Part shown: positions 1 through 8,722 of the stretch, in pieces
Layout of the letters: each line of letters opens with the position of its first letter
Numbering within the stretch: the stretch's first letter is position 1
NCBI RefSeq assembly: GCF_001613405.1
Contig: NZ_BDCH01000045.1
Location: 1 to 57,260, forward strand
Direction: 5' to 3'
DNA from: Nocardia crassostreae
Lineage (GTDB): Bacteria; Actinomycetota; Actinomycetes; Mycobacteriales; Mycobacteriaceae
DNA length: 57,260 nucleotides
Notes under the pieces: model-generated
Told to the model about the DNA's origin: nothing
Database searches by the model: none
The model's input: the letters and a program-made list of their open reading frames with translations, nothing else
Position numbers and translations under genes: made by a program

Positions 1-564
1 ACCTGTACCGCCGACGCCCCAGTGCCGATAATCTCCACCCGCTTGCCACGCAAATCCAGCCCGTGATCCCATCGCGACGTATGCATGCTGACCCCCGAGT
101 ACCGTTCCACCCCCGGAATATCCGGCATCTTCGGCCGCGTCAGCACCCCGGTCGCGGCAATCACGAACCGCGCTGTGATCTCCTCGCCGCCCGCCGTCCG
201 CAGCCGCCACAAATGCAGCGAGTCATCGAAGTCCGCCCGAACAACAGTGGTGCCGAACCGAATCCGCGGCCGCAGACCGTACTTGCTCACACAGTGCTCG
301 GCATACGACTTCAACTCCCGCCCAGGCGCGTACACCCGCGACCAGGTGCGCCGCTGTTCGAACGAGTACTGGTAACTGAACGACGGAATATCCACCGCGA
401 TCCCGGGATAGGTATTCCAATGCCAGGTCCCGCCCCACCCCGTCGGCATCGTCCACGATGAGAAAATCGTCGAATCCGGCCTTGCGCAAGGCGATCGCAA
501 TGCCAATCCCCGAGAACCCGGCCCCGATGACAATGATCTCGTGGTCCACAATGCTGTTGTTCAC
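1..564 (-). pseudogene. Flavin-containing (Baeyer-Villiger type) monooxygenase, 5' part, frameshifted and cut by window edge
   Basis: Class B flavin monooxygenases use FAD and NADPH to oxygenate ketones or similar substrates. The GTG start at 564 gives the FAD motif GAGFSGIG near residue 16. After the text DADGVG, at about 433-440, the frame is lost. In the next frame the family sequence continues as GGTWHWNTYPGIAVDIP, then the FMO-type HTSRWDHGLDLRGKR and the NADPH motif GTGAS at the window edge. The run read as GGGG is one G longer than the continuous frame needs. The GTG overlaps the TGA of the upstream gene (GTGA), so it is the fourth gene of a minus-strand operon. The shift could be a real mutation or a homopolymer error; the family is clear. 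Confidence 0.75.
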
Positions 565-1202
565 GGCCTATCCTCCGCATGAATGATCAGTTCGACCCGA
601 TGCTCGATCCCGTCCACGGTCCGGATGCCGAGCGGTGCGAGCCGTGCGACCGGCCAGGTGACGAGCTTGCAGTTCGGGCGCTGCAAGGCCGCGTAGTAGT
701 GATTGTGCAACCGCACCCCGGCGGCCATATCGGGCGTCAGCTGCCGCCGCTGCCAGGAATCCCTCACTTGCACACGCAGATTCGCCGATGCGGCGTGACG
801 CAGCACCGACGCCCCGGCCCAGCGCGCGATCCTGCCGGTCAGGCCCGTGACTCCGCGCCCGGCATTCCCGGCCCGCCCGGCGGTTTCCTCGGCCGTGTCA
901 CCCGGCAGCGGGCGTGCGGTGTCGGCGGGCAGCTGCCCGAGCAGGTCATCGGGCAGCAGCCCCACCACCGCCCGCGCACCGGGCAGTTCCGGCCACGGCA
1001 GCACCCATACCGGATCATGCTGGAACACGGTCACTTTGCGCGCCAACTGCACCACCGGCGGCAGCACGCGCGCGACGGCCGCTCCGCTCCCGATGACGGC
1101 CACGCTGCGCCCGGCGAGGCTGCATTCGTCGCGCCACCGGGTGCAGTGGAGTTGTGTCCCGGCAAAGGATTCGACCGTCCGGCGGCGGGCGGGGGAGGTC
1201 AT
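561..1202 (-). CDS. Truncated FMO-like protein lacking the FAD domain
   Basis: A 213-residue protein that begins where the second half of a flavin monooxygenase would begin. Near its N-terminus it has a degenerate FMO fingerprint (SFAGTQLHCTRW) followed by a dinucleotide-binding GSGAAVAR, then a C-terminal FMO-like part ending in IIHAEDRP. The N-terminal FAD-binding Rossmann fold of the full family (usually about 490 residues) is absent. ATG 1202 was chosen because longer frames run back into the diiron gene. Its stop overlaps the start of the real monooxygenase, so the two are translationally coupled. It may be a partner subunit or a decayed duplicate; its activity is unknown. Confidence 0.65.
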   Translation of the reverse strand: MTSPARRRTVESFAGTQLHCTRWRDECSLAGRSVAVIGSGAAVARVLPPVVQLARKVTVFQHDPVWVLPWPELPGARAVVGLLPDDLLGQLPADTARPLPGDTAEETAGRAGNAGRGVTGLTGRIARWAGASVLRHAASANLRVQVRDSWQRRQLTPDMAAGVRLHNHYYAALQRPNCKLVTWPVARLAPLGIRTVDGIEHRVELIIHAEDRP

Positions 1203-1234
1203 TTCTCCACCGGTTCGTAGGTCAGCGCTCGCGA

Positions 1235-2122
1235 TCAGGTCGGCGGCTTGCCGAGCACTTTCACGGGGAAGCGGTCGATGGCTTTGTTGAGGCCGTCGTT
1301 GATGGCCTGAATCGGCTGCCACCGGTGGATGGTGGCAATGCCGTGGGTGCGCACGACGTGGTACAGCGGCAGGCGTTTGATGCTCGGTTCCCGCTCGCCC
1401 GCTTTCTCGTAGCGGCGCAACGCATTCCACAGTTTCTCCTCGTCGAGCCCCATGGCCATGATGTTGGCGGCCATGCGCGACAGCAGCGGCGTGTAGAGCA
1501 GCGCCCCCATGAGGAATGTCGGCCGCAGCGCGTATCCGGCCGTCTCGATGGCGATGCGCCGCATGGGCCCGGCGCCGAGCTGTTCGAGCACTTGGAATCC
1601 GACCGCGAGATGCCGTGATTCGTCGCTGTTGATATTCCGGAACACCTCGTGGCACAGCGGATCCTGGACTTCGTCCAGCAGGAATTTCACCAGCGCCCCG
1701 TCCAATGCGCATTCTAGTGACGGGATGACCGTGCCGAGTACCGGCAGCGTCAAGCTGTCCCCGTAGCGGTCCACCCATTCGATGACGAGCCGAATATTCT
1801 TGTTGGGCAAGGGCATAGCATCGCCGTCGAGCATCCCCCACCGCCGCATGAGCGCCAGTTCGGCATTGGCGTGCTTCTGTTCCTCGGCGTGGAAGTACCG
1901 GTAGATCTCCTTGAGTGGACCCTCGGGCGCGCGCAGGGTGAGTGCCGCGAAGCCGCGCGCGCCCACATGCTCGATCCAGACCAGATCGGCCATGAAGGCC
2001 GCCAGCCGCGGCCGCTGTTCATCGGTGATGAGCTCGGCTCCCGGTGCGTCCCAGTCGATATCGGCCAGGGCCCACTGCCGGTCTTTGATCACCGTGAGCA
2101 TGTCGGAATATGCGAACGCCAT
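1235..2122 (-). CDS. Ferritin-like diiron protein (AurF/metal-dependent hydrolase-like)
   Basis: A 295-residue helical protein with the spaced carboxylate/histidine ligands of a four-helix-bundle diiron centre: WIEH at residue 51, AEEQKH, LECALD and SDESRH. Such proteins include N-oxygenases of the AurF type and uncharacterised PF10118-like proteins. The substrate is unknown. The frame is open far upstream, but ATG 2122 is preceded by AAGGAG at a good distance and leaves 16 bases after the SDR stop, so it is preferred. Its place between an SDR and two FMO-type genes suggests a shared oxidative pathway for a lipid-like or ketone substrate; that is inference. Confidence 0.75.
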   Translation of the reverse strand: MAFAYSDMLTVIKDRQWALADIDWDAPGAELITDEQRPRLAAFMADLVWIEHVGARGFAALTLRAPEGPLKEIYRYFHAEEQKHANAELALMRRWGMLDGDAMPLPNKNIRLVIEWVDRYGDSLTLPVLGTVIPSLECALDGALVKFLLDEVQDPLCHEVFRNINSDESRHLAVGFQVLEQLGAGPMRRIAIETAGYALRPTFLMGALLYTPLLSRMAANIMAMGLDEEKLWNALRRYEKAGEREPSIKRLPLYHVVRTHGIATIHRWQPIQAINDGLNKAIDRFPVKVLGKPPT

Positions 2123-2138
2123 TGTTCTGACTCCTTGG

Positions 2139-2975
2139 CTACCGGGCCAGCCGTTCCAGTAATCCGGCCGCGCGGGTATAGGGCTCGGGCAGTAGCCGTT
2201 TGGACTGCCAGATGAGCTTGGCCTCGACCTGCGGGACGACATAGAGCTGTCCCCGGTCGACGGCGTCGAGGGTGATGCGGGCAATGGTGGCGGGTGGGCG
2301 GCCGGTCCAGCGCAGCAGCCGGTCGCCCCAGCGGGCCACGGTCTCGTCCGGGATCGGAACGTCTTCCAGGATATTGGTTTTCACGCCGGTCGGGCACAGC
2401 ACGGTGACTCCGACGCCGGTGCCGGACAGTTCCGCGGCGAGGGTCTCCGACAGCGCCAGCACCCCGGCCTTGCTGACGTTGTAGGCGGCCATGCGCGGTC
2501 CGGCCGCGAAGGCCGCCGCGGAGGCGACATTCACGAGATGGCCGTGCCCGGCCTCGCGCAGCAAGGGCGCGAACACATGGCAGCCGTGGACGACGCCCCA
2601 CAGATTGACGTCGAGCACCTGATGCCATTCGGTCAGCGGCGCATCGCCGATGACCATGCCGCCGCGCCCGATCCCGGCATTGTTCACCACGATGTCCGGG
2701 GGTTTCCCGAACCATTCCTCGGCGGTGTCGGCGAGGTTCCCGACCTCGTTGATCCGGCTCACATCGCAGATAGCGTCGAAGGCTTTTCCGCCTGCGGCAC
2801 CGACCATTTCGACGGTCTCGCGCGCCCGGTGGCCGTCGATGTCGGAGCAGATCACCCGCCCGCCGCGGCGTCCGAGTTCGATGGCGAACGCGCGGCCGAT
2901 GCCGCTGCCGGCGCCGGTCACCACCGCGTCCGCCTGCTGCGTCCGGCGTGATCCGCCGAAAGGGTTGAGTCGCAT
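2139..2975 (-). CDS. Short-chain dehydrogenase/reductase
   Basis: A 278-residue classical SDR. The cofactor motif TGAGSGIG lies at residues 20-27, NNAG in the middle, and the catalytic YNVSK follows an S at the expected distance. It would interconvert an alcohol and a carbonyl with NAD(P). ATG 2975 has GGGAG eight bases upstream; the longer frame to 3020 adds residues unlike the family. It is the first gene of the minus-strand operon with the diiron protein and the monooxygenases, and it is divergent from a TetR regulator. An alcohol to ketone (SDR) to ester (monooxygenase) route would be consistent, but the substrate is not shown. Confidence 0.88.
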   Translation of the reverse strand: MRLNPFGGSRRTQQADAVVTGAGSGIGRAFAIELGRRGGRVICSDIDGHRARETVEMVGAAGGKAFDAICDVSRINEVGNLADTAEEWFGKPPDIVVNNAGIGRGGMVIGDAPLTEWHQVLDVNLWGVVHGCHVFAPLLREAGHGHLVNVASAAAFAAGPRMAAYNVSKAGVLALSETLAAELSGTGVGVTVLCPTGVKTNILEDVPIPDETVARWGDRLLRWTGRPPATIARITLDAVDRGQLYVVPQVEAKLIWQSKRLLPEPYTRAAGLLERLAR

Positions 2976-3005
2976 GAGAACTCCCGGAGAGGTGCCATCC
3001 GGGCA

Positions 3006-3079
3006 GTCAATTGGTGGCATCTGCCCCCATTGACAGCGCCTGCCCCCAATTAGGCGCTCGGTGCGCTATTTTGTCAACC
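3006..3079. promoter_or_regulatory. Divergent promoter and putative TetR operator
   Basis: Three related half-sites occur: GTCAATTGGTGGCA (3006-3019), TGCCCCCATTGAC (3022-3034) and TGCCCCCAATTAG (3041-3053). The first two form an imperfect palindrome and the third repeats the second at 19 bases. On the minus strand TTGACA (3077-3072) and CCTAAT (3054-3049) are 17 bases apart, a good promoter for the SDR operon; the -10 overlaps the third half-site. This fits repression by the adjacent TetR protein. Confidence 0.55.
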
Positions 3080-3730
3080 ATGGACGTGCGCGCACCGGCA
3101 GGCCACGGGCGGCGGACCGGAACATGGGGCGGGCGAACCCAGGAGGAGCGCCGCGCCGAACGCCGCCGCATTGTCGAAGCGGCCCTGGACATCTGGCTCG
3201 ACAATGGCTGGGCTGCGGTCACCATGCGCGGCATCTGCAACCGCGTCGCCCTGAACGACCGCTACTTCTACGAGCACTTCGCCGATCGCGACGAACTGCT
3301 GGCCGCGGTCTGGGACGAGGTCTGTTTCGAAGTCTTCGGCGAACTCTCGGCCGTGGTGGCCGAGAATCTGGACCTCCCGCCCCTGGAAATCCTGCACCTG
3401 GCCATTGCCCGCGCCGTGGCCCTGCAATCCGACGGCCCCGCCCGCATCCTCTTCGGCAACCACGCGGGCAGCCGCGTCCTCGAGGAGCGCCGCAAATCCA
3501 CCCTCACCGAGGCCACCGACCTCCTCATCGCCACCGGCCGCCCCTACCTGCGTCCCGGCGTCGACGAATCCGACCTGCGCATGGGCGTTCTCATGGGTAT
3601 AGGCGGCTTTACGGAACTTCTCACCGCCTGGCGCACCGGAACCATAGACACCGACACCGCCCGCATCATCGATCACGTGACCCGCACCGCCGACCTCCTG
3701 GGTGCCCGATACCTGACCCTGCCCGACTGA
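3080..3730 (+). CDS. TetR-family transcriptional regulator
   Basis: A 216-residue regulator. After a basic N-terminal tail, the TetR DNA-binding region (about residues 28-72) is visible: IVEAALDIWLDNGWAAVTMR, then the recognition helix part RVALNDRYFYEHFADRDELL. The C-terminal half is the variable ligand-binding region and does not name a ligand. ATG 3080 is preferred over an upstream GTG (3011), because the upstream start lies inside the operator region. It is divergent from the SDR-diiron-monooxygenase operon and probably represses both; the inducer would be a substrate or product of that operon. Confidence 0.9.
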   Translation: MDVRAPAGHGRRTGTWGGRTQEERRAERRRIVEAALDIWLDNGWAAVTMRGICNRVALNDRYFYEHFADRDELLAAVWDEVCFEVFGELSAVVAENLDLPPLEILHLAIARAVALQSDGPARILFGNHAGSRVLEERRKSTLTEATDLLIATGRPYLRPGVDESDLRMGVLMGIGGFTELLTAWRTGTIDTDTARIIDHVTRTADLLGARYLTLPD

Positions 3731-3778
3731 GCGGAACGAGTCTGCGTTGCGTATTTCGCTGCGGATCGATAATCAGTC

Positions 3779-4735
3779 ATGACTGTTGATCATTCGGTGG
3801 GGGCCGTGCTGGGGCGGCTGGTCGACCAAGGGGTACTGAGCGGCGCACAGCGCGATGCGGTGCTGGCGGCCCTGGATCAGGAGCGGGCCGCGCGGCGCTC
3901 GGGTGGGCGGGTGGTCGCTGAGATCGCCGCCTATATCGGGGCCGGGCTGGTGCTGGGCGGGCTGTTGATGCTGATGGACTCGTCGTGGGACGACCTCGGG
4001 CAGCTCAGCCGGGTGCTGGTGCTGGTCGTGATCGCCATCGGTACGGCGGGCGCCGGTGTATGGCTGGCGGGGCCGAAGCAGTTGTTCCGGCGCGGCGGGG
4101 GCGCGCGATCGGTGCCGACGCGGTCGGCGGCGGCGCTGTTCGTGGTGGCCACGATCGCGGTGACGGCGCTGGTGGGTTATGCCCTCGATGCGGGCGGCGG
4201 TGACGACGAGGCCTGGGTGGCGGCCGCGGTGGCGGGCGCGTTGTGTGCTCTCGCGGGGTATGCGGCGCTGCCCTCACTGATAGGGCTGCTCGCCCTCGGA
4301 TTCTTCGGCGCTGCGGCGGTGGGCGGGGTGCTCATGGATTGGGCCGATCTCGACGACCTCTGGGGCGCGGCCGGTTTCCTGGCGCTCGCCGGGATCTGGT
4401 TCGCGGTCACGCGCTCCGGCCGCGCGGCTCCGGCCTGGGCCGGATACGGGATCGCCATCCTGACCGGCATTTTCGGCGGGATACTCGCCGAGGACAGCCA
4501 TGTGGGCTGGGCGGTCGCCTGCACCCTGCTCGTGGCTGTCACGTGTTTCGCCGTGTACAGCGCCGACCGTAATCCGGTGCTCGTGATCGGCGGCGGCATC
4601 TGCGTCACCATTGCTGTGCTGCAAGTGATTTGGGAGTGGTTCGATCAGGCCGTCGGGCTGGCCGCCATCGTCCTGCTCATCGGCGCGACGGTCCTTGGCG
4701 TCGCCGGGTTCCGGCTCACGCGCGATCGCGCGTGA
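3779..4735 (+). CDS. DUF2157-like integral membrane protein
   Basis: A 318-residue protein. The first 55 residues are soluble and helical (VGAVLGRLVDQGVLSGAQRD) and resemble the N-terminal element of DUF2157 proteins. The rest contains about eight or nine hydrophobic segments rich in Gly, Ala, Val and Leu, with short loops. No catalytic motif is visible and function is unknown. It stands alone between the TetR gene and a convergent methyltransferase remnant whose 3' end is 10 bases away. The DUF2157 assignment is by general appearance only. Confidence 0.75.
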   Translation: MTVDHSVGAVLGRLVDQGVLSGAQRDAVLAALDQERAARRSGGRVVAEIAAYIGAGLVLGGLLMLMDSSWDDLGQLSRVLVLVVIAIGTAGAGVWLAGPKQLFRRGGGARSVPTRSAAALFVVATIAVTALVGYALDAGGGDDEAWVAAAVAGALCALAGYAALPSLIGLLALGFFGAAAVGGVLMDWADLDDLWGAAGFLALAGIWFAVTRSGRAAPAWAGYGIAILTGIFGGILAEDSHVGWAVACTLLVAVTCFAVYSADRNPVLVIGGGICVTIAVLQVIWEWFDQAVGLAAIVLLIGATVLGVAGFRLTRDRA

Positions 4736-4745
4736 GCCGCACCGG

Positions 4746-5675
4746 CTATTTGACCGCCCAGACCATGGACTCCGCACCGGCGAGGCGGGTGGTCACCGGA
4801 TAGTGGAATCCGGTCTCCGCCAACCAGGTTCGCAGATCGGCGGAGGTGTAGTCGAAACCGCCGGGAGTCTCGATGAGCATATTGAGGCTCATGAGCAGGC
4901 CGGTGAGATTGGTGCGGCGTTCGTCGTCGATGAGGGTCTCGTAGACCAGCACCGCACCGCCCTCCGGCAGCGCGCGGTAGGCCTTGTCCAGCAGCAGGCG
5001 TTTGGTGTCGAGATCCCAGTCGTGCAGGATGTGGCCGAACACCAGGACATCGGCGGCGGGGAGCGGATCGGCGAAGATCGGGGCCACGGCGGGCAGGTCG
5101 AAGCCGATACCGCGCAGCCGCGGATGCCGTTCGAGGACCGTGCGCAGCAGCGCGCCCTGCGCCGTGCCGATATCGGCCACCGTATTCCAGCGCTGCCACG
5201 GAAAGCTCTCGGCAATGGCGCGGGCGCTGGGCAGCGTGAGACCGGTCATGGCGCATTGGAAGGCGCGCAGGCGATCCGGATCCGAATACAGGGTCCCGAA
5301 GAAGTCGCCGCCGTGTTTGATCTCGTTCTGCGGCAACCCCGTACGCAGCCCCTCGGTGAGGCCGCCCCAGAATCCGTAGAGACGCGTCGCCGCCATATCC
5401 AGGAACCCGCCGAGGTATTCGTCCTGTTCGCGATCGAGGTAGGCGGCGGTATCGGGGGTGTTGGCATAGCGATCGTCCGTGCGGCTCAGCAGGTCCATGG
5501 CCACCAGGGCATCGAAGAAATCCCGGGCCGCGCGCGGATGTAGCCCGAGCTAGTCGCGCAGCTCCTCCATGGTGAGCCGACGGTCGCCGAGGGCGGTGAA
5601 CACGCCCAGCTCGACGGCGCTGAGCAGCGTCCTGGACTCCCAGAAACCCATGCCGATCCCGAGGATGCGATCCAT
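4746..5675 (-). pseudogene. SAM-dependent O-methyltransferase (plant/PKS type) with in-frame UAG
   Basis: From ATG 5675 the frame reads MDRILGIGMGFWESRTLLSA, a typical N-terminal dimerisation helix. It continues to codon 42, which is UAG (5552-5550), then resumes without a shift as LGLHPRAARDFFDAL. The C-terminal part has the SAM-binding DIGTAQGALLRTVL, GFDLPAV, and the HILHDWDLD segment of PF00891 methyltransferases; the His there is the usual catalytic base. Total length would be 309 residues, normal for the family. A downstream GTG at 5504 has no ribosome site and would lose the dimerisation domain. The gene is probably dead unless UAG is a sequence error. The substrate is unknown. Confidence 0.75.
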
Positions 5676-5741
5676 GGCGCATCACCATAGCGGCCGCGAT
5701 GGCCCGGCTATCGCAGGCACGGCCCCGGGACCTGCGCCGAT

Positions 5742-6818
5742 TCAGAAATTGTCGATGCAGTAGACCCGCTGGGCATTGCCGCGGAAGATCTGCTCTAGGG
5801 CCTTCTCGTCGGCGCCGTGCTCGCTCAGTGCCGTGGCAATGGCCTCGGCCGCATTACCGATGCTCGTAATCGGTTTGTCCACAGGGAAATTCGACCCCCA
5901 CAGCAATCGGTCGGCGCCGAAGACGTCGTAGCCGTGCTGCAGCATCGGCGACATGCGGCCGATCAGTTCGCGGACCGGCGTGGGCGTGCCGCGCGGCGGG
6001 ACCGGGTGGCCGAGAATGGGCATCATCAGGCCGCTGACCTTGGCGACCACATTCGGGTGCGCGGCCAGGGCGGCGAGGTCGTCGCGCCAGCGGATGAACA
6101 GTTCCCGGCGCTCACCGGGATTGCGCCCCGTGTGCTTGCCGACCGGCCCGAAAATCCCCGCGGGCGTGCCGAGATGGTTCAGCACGATGGTGGCGTCGGG
6201 AAACCGCTGCGCCAGCGCGGTGACCTCGGGCAGCTGCCGGGAGTACACCCACGCCTCGAACGACAACCGGCGCTCGGCCAGTACGGCGAAACCGTCCAGG
6301 AAGCGCGGCGCGGTGAGGGCTCCGGGCTGCTTGCAGTGCGAGCGGATACCCGGATCGGGATGGTGTTCCACGCGGGTGCGAATGCCGCGAAACCGCGGTG
6401 ACGCGGATTGGTGCGCGTCGAGCAGTGCGGCGAAGCCCGGCGCGGCCGGATCCGCCGCGCCGACAATGCCGCCCAGCGCGGGCGTGTCCACCCCGAACGG
6501 CAGACTGGCCACCCACCGGGTCTCATCGGCCAGCCCGAGCGGCTTCTTCGCGACCCATTCGACCTCGATGTGCACGACGGCCTCGACGGGCACGTTCCCG
6601 GCATCGGTGCGGTAGTCGGCGGGCAGATACGGCCGCACGAACGGCGCCGGATCGCCGACGAATTCCCGATCCCGCTTGGGCGCCACCCGCTTGGCCAGAT
6701 CGAGGGGGATGGGCAGCATCGAGAAGAGCCGGGCCACCCCGCTGAATTCGCGCGGCGTGGTCAGCGGATCCCACTGGTGGATGTGCGCGTCGACGACTGT
6801 CATTCCGGTGAGGTCCAC
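5742..6818 (-). CDS. Amidohydrolase-2 family TIM-barrel metal hydrolase
   Basis: A 358-residue protein of the PF04909 family. The metal-binding DAHIHQWDP sits at residues 10-18, an LNHLG motif marks a later strand, and LLWGSNFPVDKP carries the family's C-terminal acidic/metal region. Members hydrolyse or decarboxylate lactones and aromatic acids. The GTG start at 6818 follows GGAAGGG. It lies about 90 bases downstream of the icmF catalytic half on the same strand, so it could be read through from the icmF promoter, but a link to valine breakdown is not established. Confidence 0.85.
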   Translation of the reverse strand: MDLTGMTVVDAHIHQWDPLTTPREFSGVARLFSMLPIPLDLAKRVAPKRDREFVGDPAPFVRPYLPADYRTDAGNVPVEAVVHIEVEWVAKKPLGLADETRWVASLPFGVDTPALGGIVGAADPAAPGFAALLDAHQSASPRFRGIRTRVEHHPDPGIRSHCKQPGALTAPRFLDGFAVLAERRLSFEAWVYSRQLPEVTALAQRFPDATIVLNHLGTPAGIFGPVGKHTGRNPGERRELFIRWRDDLAALAAHPNVVAKVSGLMMPILGHPVPPRGTPTPVRELIGRMSPMLQHGYDVFGADRLLWGSNFPVDKPITSIGNAAEAIATALSEHGADEKALEQIFRGNAQRVYCIDNF

Positions 6819-6910
6819 GATGTCCCTTCCGTTCGGGCCGGTCTGCTCCGGATTGTTCCACGCGTGAACCCCGGGAGCTCAGAAATCGGACCGGCCAGTG
6901 CGCCGACAGG

Positions 6911-8710
6911 TCACACATTGCGGCGGTACTGGCCGCCGACGGTGAAGAAGGTATCGGTGATCTGCTGCAGGGTGCAGACCCGCGCCGCCTCCATGAGGAC
7001 GTCGAAGACATTGTCGTCGCTCGCGGCGGCCGCGGCCAATTTCGCCAAGGCGGCGGGCGACTCGTCGCGATGCCGTTCGGCGAATTCGCGCACCCGCCGG
7101 AGCTGGGACTGCTTCTCCTCCTCGGTGCCGCGCGCCAATTCCAGCACCCGGTGCTCCTCGCCGCCTGTGCCGCGGAAGGTATTGACGCCGACAATGGGCA
7201 GGCTGCCATCGTGTTTGCGCCGTTCGTACAGCATGGATTCGTCCTGGATGCGCCCGCGCTGATACCCGGTCTCCATGGCCCCGAGCACGCCGCCGCGCTC
7301 ACTGATCCGCTCGAATTCGCGCAGCACCGCCTCCTCCACCAGATCGGTGAGCTCATCGATGACGAAGCTGCCCTGCAAGGGATTCTCGTTCATCGCCAGC
7401 CCCCATTCCCGATTGATGATGAGCTGAATCGCCAGCGCCCGCCGCACCGATTCCGCGGTGGGGGTGGTGACGGCCTCGTCATAGGCATTGGTGTGCAGGC
7501 TGTTGCAATTGTCGTAGACGGCGATGAGCGCCTGCAGCGTGGTGCGAATGTCGTTGAAGTTCATCTCCTGTGCGTGCAGCGAGCGGCCGGAGGTCTGAAT
7601 GTGGTACTTGAGCTTCTGCGACCGGTCGTTGGCCCCGTACTTGTCGCGCATGGCGATGGCCCAGATGCGCCGCGCCACCCGGCCGATGACCGAGTACTCG
7701 GCATCCATGCCATTGGAGAAGAAGAACGACAGATTCGGCGCGAAATCGTCGATGTGCATGCCGCGCGCGAGATACGCCTCGACATAGGTGAATCCATTGG
7801 CGAGGGTGAAGGCCAGCTGGCTGATCGGATTCGCCCCGGCCTCGGCGATGTGATAGCCGGAAATGGAGACCGAGTAGAAGTTGCGGACGCTGTTGCGCAC
7901 GAACCATTCCTGGATGTCCGACATCATGCGCAGGCTGAATTCGGTGGAGAAGATGCAGGTGTTCTGGCCCTGATCCTCCTTGAGAATGTCGGCCTGCACG
8001 GTGCCGCGCACGGTGGCGAGAGTTCGTGCGCGCAACTCCGCGGCCTCCCCGGCGGTGGGCGCGCGGCCCTCGCTCACCGAGAACTGTTCCAGCGCTTGAT
8101 CGATGGCGGCATTGAGATAGAACGCCAGAATGGTCGGCGCGGGACCGTTGATGGTCATCGACACCGAGGTCGACGGGGCGTCCAGGTCGAAGCCGTCGTA
8201 GAGCGCCTTCATATCCTCGACGGTGGCGATGGACACCCCCGACGTGCCGACCTTGCCGTAGATATCGGGACGTTCGGCGGGATCGTGCCCGTACAGCGTC
8301 ACCGAGTCGAAGGCCGTCGAAAGCCGCTTGGCGTCGGCGTGTTCGGATAGAATCTTGAATCGCCGATTGGTGCGGAAGGCATCGCCCTCCCCGGCGAACA
8401 TGCGCGCCGGATTCTCGTTGTCCCGCTTGAACGCGAAGACGCCCGCGGTGAACGGGAAGCGGCCGGGCAGATTCTCCGCGCGCAGGAAGCGCAGCAGCTC
8501 CCCGTGATCGGTGTAGCGGGGGATCGCCACCCGCGGAATCGAACTGCCGGACAAGGTTTCCCGTCGCAGGGCGGTGCGCAACTCCCGATCGCGCACCCGC
8601 ACCACCTGCTCCTCGCCCCGATAGGACTCCGCCACGGCGGGCCAGTCGGCCAGCAGCACAGCGTTTTCCGGCGTGACATCACCGCGTGCCCGATCCAGCA
8701 ACGCGGCCAC
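6911..8710 (-). CDS. icmF: Isobutyryl-CoA mutase IcmF, catalytic half
   Basis: This 599-residue part is the substrate-binding and TIM-barrel region of fused isobutyryl-CoA mutase. Family landmarks include RYTDHGELLRFLRAENLPGR, ARMFAGEGDAFRTNRRFKIL, YGKVGTSGVSIATVEDMKAL and SMTINGPAPTILAF. It interconverts isobutyryl-CoA and n-butyryl-CoA by a coenzyme B12 radical mechanism. It is in the same frame as the upstream B12/G-domain half and separated only by one UAG (8725-8723). GTG 8710 stands eight bases after AGGAGG (8724-8719), which overlaps the UAG, so re-initiation is plausible. It may therefore be a true separate subunit or the tail of a damaged fused gene. Confidence 0.85.
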   Translation of the reverse strand: MAALLDRARGDVTPENAVLLADWPAVAESYRGEEQVVRVRDRELRTALRRETLSGSSIPRVAIPRYTDHGELLRFLRAENLPGRFPFTAGVFAFKRDNENPARMFAGEGDAFRTNRRFKILSEHADAKRLSTAFDSVTLYGHDPAERPDIYGKVGTSGVSIATVEDMKALYDGFDLDAPSTSVSMTINGPAPTILAFYLNAAIDQALEQFSVSEGRAPTAGEAAELRARTLATVRGTVQADILKEDQGQNTCIFSTEFSLRMMSDIQEWFVRNSVRNFYSVSISGYHIAEAGANPISQLAFTLANGFTYVEAYLARGMHIDDFAPNLSFFFSNGMDAEYSVIGRVARRIWAIAMRDKYGANDRSQKLKYHIQTSGRSLHAQEMNFNDIRTTLQALIAVYDNCNSLHTNAYDEAVTTPTAESVRRALAIQLIINREWGLAMNENPLQGSFVIDELTDLVEEAVLREFERISERGGVLGAMETGYQRGRIQDESMLYERRKHDGSLPIVGVNTFRGTGGEEHRVLELARGTEEEKQSQLRRVREFAERHRDESPAALAKLAAAAASDDNVFDVLMEAARVCTLQQITDTFFTVGGQYRRNV

Positions 8711-8722
8711 GGCTCCGGCCTC

